DNA of 43,959 bases, from contig NZ_JAEHOK010000017.1 of assembly GCF_016236915.1 (NCBI RefSeq), forward strand, positions 31,457-75,415, read 5' to 3'. Shown in pieces: positions 42,028 through 43,959 of this stretch. Both the position numbers and the translations under genes were made by a program. The DNA is from Salegentibacter maritimus (GTDB taxonomy: Bacteria; Bacteroidota; Bacteroidia; Flavobacteriales; Flavobacteriaceae). Positions within the stretch are counted from its first letter, which is position 1. Each line of letters opens with the position of its first letter. The notes under the pieces were generated by a model. That model saw only the letters and a program-made list of their open reading frames with translations, was not told the DNA's origin and searched no databases.

Positions 42028-42465
42028 AAAATTAGATTAGGGTTAAATAAAATTTACTGTATTTTATAGTAGGGATTGAAAAATACTTTGGCAATATATT
42101 TAATTTTATTTTTAATAAAAAACAAAATTTTAATATTTATTCATTTATTTATCTAAAATTTATGAGAATAAAGTGATTTTAACTTTTTTGTCTTTCCTCG
42201 TAGTTTATGCGAGATCCAGTCCCTTGAAATGGTCTCTAGATACAGTTGAGACTTTAAGGGGTTACCAGGAAGGATGATAATCTTGCGGCGGACATACCCT
42301 TTGGTTGTCTAGGTGAGTTTCTTGCTCCTTCCCAGCCCTTTTTGATTATAATTTGTAAATTTAGCCTTAAACAAGCTGAGGCCAAACATACGAGGTGAGG
42401 GTTGAATTTTAACATAAAATCAAAGATTTTATTTTTTTTTACCAAAATTTAAAACTTTAACTTTA
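42028..42465. other. spacer with structured minus-strand block and terminator-like hairpin
   Basis: 438 bases between divergent genes. On the minus strand GGGCTGGGAAGGA (near 42340) can pair with TCCTTCCTGGTAACCCC (near 42270-42256) over about 75 bases, and GTCTC/GAGAC and CTCG/CGAG hairpins lie next to it. ATAAAATC/GATTTTAT at 42414-42432 followed by nine T would terminate plus-strand transcripts. No gene recognised; a 63-codon frame here looks like chance. Confidence 0.45.
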
Positions 42466-43113
42466 AAAAAGAATTCCTTTTACTTATTGTACACCTTTGT
42501 TGTTTTACTGCTATCTTCTTGTTCAAACGAAAACATAGATGAAAACCTTTCAATCCCACCGGAGAATCTTATTTCGGAAATATCTACTGATCCTCTTTTT
42601 AAAGAATTTATAATTCAGGAGAGCGGACATTTTAATAAGATCCAAGATCCCACGAGAGTATTAAAGATTACCCAGAACAACAATAAACTTTCCTTAATGG
42701 AATTATTAGATTTATCCAATGCTATGGGTTATGATAATCCAGAAGAATTGGTTGATTTCTATGAAGAGCAGGATGAAAGGATAAAAAATCTTAGTTCTAA
42801 GTATGGACTGACCAGTAAAAATATTGTAGATTTGGAAGCCCCGATAATGGAAGCTTTTGTTTCAGAGGGTTTAAATGTAACTACAAAATCAGCAGGGTCT
42901 ACTTGTGGAGATCGTTATAATAATTGTCTGACAAATGCATTTGCAGTTGCAGGCCTGGAACATATCGCGTGTGGTATAGCAGATGTTACAGTGATTGTAG
43001 GCATAGCTTGTCATGCGTTAGTAACTACTTTACATATTACAGCAAACAACGAATGTGGTTATGCAAAGGAAAATTGCGAAAAGGATCAAACAGTAATAGA
43101 TCATTTAGGATAA
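42466..43113 (+). CDS. Cys-rich bacteriocin-like lipoprotein (start codon unclear)
   Basis: The frame gives a clean lipoprotein signal if read from about 42466 (KKNSFYLLYTFVVLLLSSC), but no ATG, GTG or TTG precedes it except TTG 42487 inside the signal. The 120-residue middle is acidic and helical. The C-terminal 65 residues change character: six cysteines (STCGDRYNNCL, HIACGIA, GIACHAL, NNECGY, KENCEK) around hydrophobic helices with Ala/Gly/Val, similar in style to halocin C8-like bacteriocins. ATG of a 3-helix membrane protein overlaps its stop, the layout of toxin and immunity genes. Function is inferred; start may be damaged. Confidence 0.6.
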   Translation, partial: KKNSFYLLYTFVVLLLSSCSNENIDENLSIPPENLISEISTDPLFKEFIIQESGHFNKIQDPTRVLKITQNNNKLSLMELLDLSNAMGYDNPEELVDFYEEQDERIKNLSSKYGLTSKNIVDLEAPIMEAFVSEGLNVTTKSAGSTCGDRYNNCLTNAFAVAGLEHIACGIADVTVIVGIACHALVTTLHITANNECGYAKENCEKDQTVIDHLG

Positions 43114-43361
43114 TGGAAATATTAGATAGAATTAATAATAGGACACTCAGGTTAATTCCTCTTTTTTTAATAATTATTTATTTTGGAGTTATTGATCGCA
43201 TAGGCCTTATAAATGAAGAGAGTAAGATATATTTGCTCTCAGGGTTTATAGCTTTAGCGGCAATTATTTTAATTAAGAGGAAAGAGTTAAAACAGAATAG
43301 AGTCATTATTATGGCTCTTGCACTAATAGTGAGCTATGTGATTTTCACCTTTTCTGTGTAG
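43113..43361 (+). CDS. small three-helix membrane protein, candidate immunity protein
   Basis: An 82-residue protein (MEILDRINNRTLRLIPLFLI...) whose ATG overlaps the preceding stop as TAATG, implying translational coupling. Three membrane helices: LIPLFLIIIYFGVI, YLLSGFIALAAIILI and VIIMALALIVSYVIFTF, with short charged loops (KRKELKQNR). Small proteins of 3-4 helices next to bacteriocin genes are a common form of immunity protein. No named family recognised. A longer frame upstream is overlap with the lipoprotein gene and is not used. Confidence 0.65.
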   Translation: MEILDRINNRTLRLIPLFLIIIYFGVIDRIGLINEESKIYLLSGFIALAAIILIKRKELKQNRVIIMALALIVSYVIFTFSV

Positions 43362-43384
43362 CATATAATTTAACCATCTAAACT

Positions 43385-43950
43385 AAACAACTCTGCACTA
43401 AAAGTGCAGAGGTTTATTAATACTGGGGACTGAAAGTCCCCTTTTACTATTCCAATATAAAATTGGAATTATCACTCGAATCTCGACGGTGATGTTCCAA
43501 ATATTCATTGACCATTTTATCCGTAATATTCCCAGTACTCCAAACTCCATAACCGCTTGCCCAAAAATGTTGCCCCCAATAACGCTCTTTCAGTTTTGGA
43601 AACTCTTGTTGAAGTTTCCTTGAAGTTCGTCCTTTGAGTTTTTTCAATATGCTACTTACATTCAATTTTGGAGTATATTCAATGTGCATATGAACGTGAT
43701 CCGAACTCACTACTCCTTTCAGTATCTCTATACCTTCAGCTTCACATATTTGGATTAAAAGTTCACGACAACGAGTTTGAACATCTCCTCGAAGTACCTT
43801 GTACCGATATTTTGTAACCCAAACAATATGGCACGTTAAATAACTTACCGTATGAGAGCCTTTTCTTTGATAACTCATAGTACCAAAATATAGATTTTTT
43901 CGCACTACTAAAGTACTGCAATAAAATTGCAGGGTTTAAATCCCTTTTTT
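43385..43950 (-). mobile_element. IS200/IS605-family element (tnpA only)
   Basis: tnpA with hairpin-bearing ends. At the 3' side: CTCTGCAC/GTGCAGAG (43391-43411) and GGGGACT/AGTCCCC (43425-43441). At the 5' side: CTGCAAT/ATTGCAG (43916-43932) and GGG-TTTAAAT-CCC (43932-43944). Subterminal hairpins rather than inverted repeats are the hallmark of the family. No tnpB, so IS200-like. Exact ends are not defined and the left end may pass the window edge. Confidence 0.8.
43447..43878 (-). CDS. tnpA: IS200/IS605 transposase TnpA (Y1 HUH)
   Basis: A 143-residue HUH single-strand transposase starting MSYQRKGSHTVSYL at 43878; nine extra upstream codons are not needed. Motifs: HIVWVTKYRYKVL (strand 1), HUH motif SSDHVHMHIEY near residue 66-72, and the catalytic-tyrosine helix near KMVNEYLEHH. 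It cuts and joins single-stranded ends at hairpins during replication. Frame intact, so the element may be active. Confidence 0.93.
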   Translation of the reverse strand: MSYQRKGSHTVSYLTCHIVWVTKYRYKVLRGDVQTRCRELLIQICEAEGIEILKGVVSSDHVHMHIEYTPKLNVSSILKKLKGRTSRKLQQEFPKLKERYWGQHFWASGYGVWSTGNITDKMVNEYLEHHRRDSSDNSNFILE

Positions 43951-43959
43951 GAGACCAAT

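Noticed and set aside
42254-42445. 63-codon minus-strand frame between the toxin-like genes
   Set aside because: Low-complexity mixture with no start context; the same bases are better explained by pairing elements.

Overview
The window reads as a chromosomal segment of a marine-type Flavobacteriaceae bacterium (Bacteroidota; Gramella, Salegentibacter or Zunongwangia-like). The evidence is AT-rich DNA, Bacteroidota promoter elements (TAnnTTTG at -7), a DnaE fused to an N-terminal proofreading exonuclease, a tailed S16, a histone H1-like peptide, a Bacteroidota-type tyrosine integrase and SusC-like sorting of secreted and lipoproteins. The species assignment is inference from protein style only.

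Layout. 1-4.8 kb is one end of a genomic island: the tail of an IS3-family element that cut a gene, two small DNA-binding type genes, repeat-rich spacers, a VIT1/CCC1 metal transporter and a tyrosine integrase that abuts the 3' end of tRNA-Asp. 4.9-13.3 kb is core genome: DUF58 protein, trxA, dnaE, a DUF2383 protein, rpsP-rimM. 13.9-22.6 kb is a stress or respiration block: PAS histidine kinase, a receiver-Crp fusion regulator, universal stress protein, carbonic anhydrase, truncated haemoglobin, CoA-transferase, two YceI proteins and a porin. 22.9-29.5 kb is housekeeping (ftsX, a panE-like reductase, leuS, an M24 peptidase). 29.7-33.2 kb is a copper-type TonB receptor operon. 33.7-38.8 kb has a histone-like peptide, a PH-domain protein and a Crp-type regulator next to a TolC/HlyD/ABC-2 efflux operon. 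39.4-43.9 kb is accessory: a probable structured RNA, a possible double-glycine peptide, a transposase scrap, a lipoprotein toxin/immunity candidate, a Cys-rich bacteriocin-like lipoprotein coupled to a small membrane protein, and an IS200/IS605 element.

The most interesting signal is regulatory. Five promoters carry a Crp/Fnr-type dyad TGA-N6-TCA whose centre lies 29.5 bp (one case 30.5 bp) upstream of the first base of a TAnnTTTG-like -7 element, i.e. near -41.5. Four of them (universal stress protein, membrane protein + truncated haemoglobin, YceI + porin, copper-receptor operon) look like one regulon, plausibly controlled by the receiver-Crp protein encoded in the middle of it. The fifth, with a TTTGA/TCAAA half-site, sits between the second Crp-type gene and the efflux operon. 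A second cluster of interest is 39.4-43.4 kb, which looks like a small antagonism locus with two toxin/immunity-like pairs that I cannot assign to a described system.
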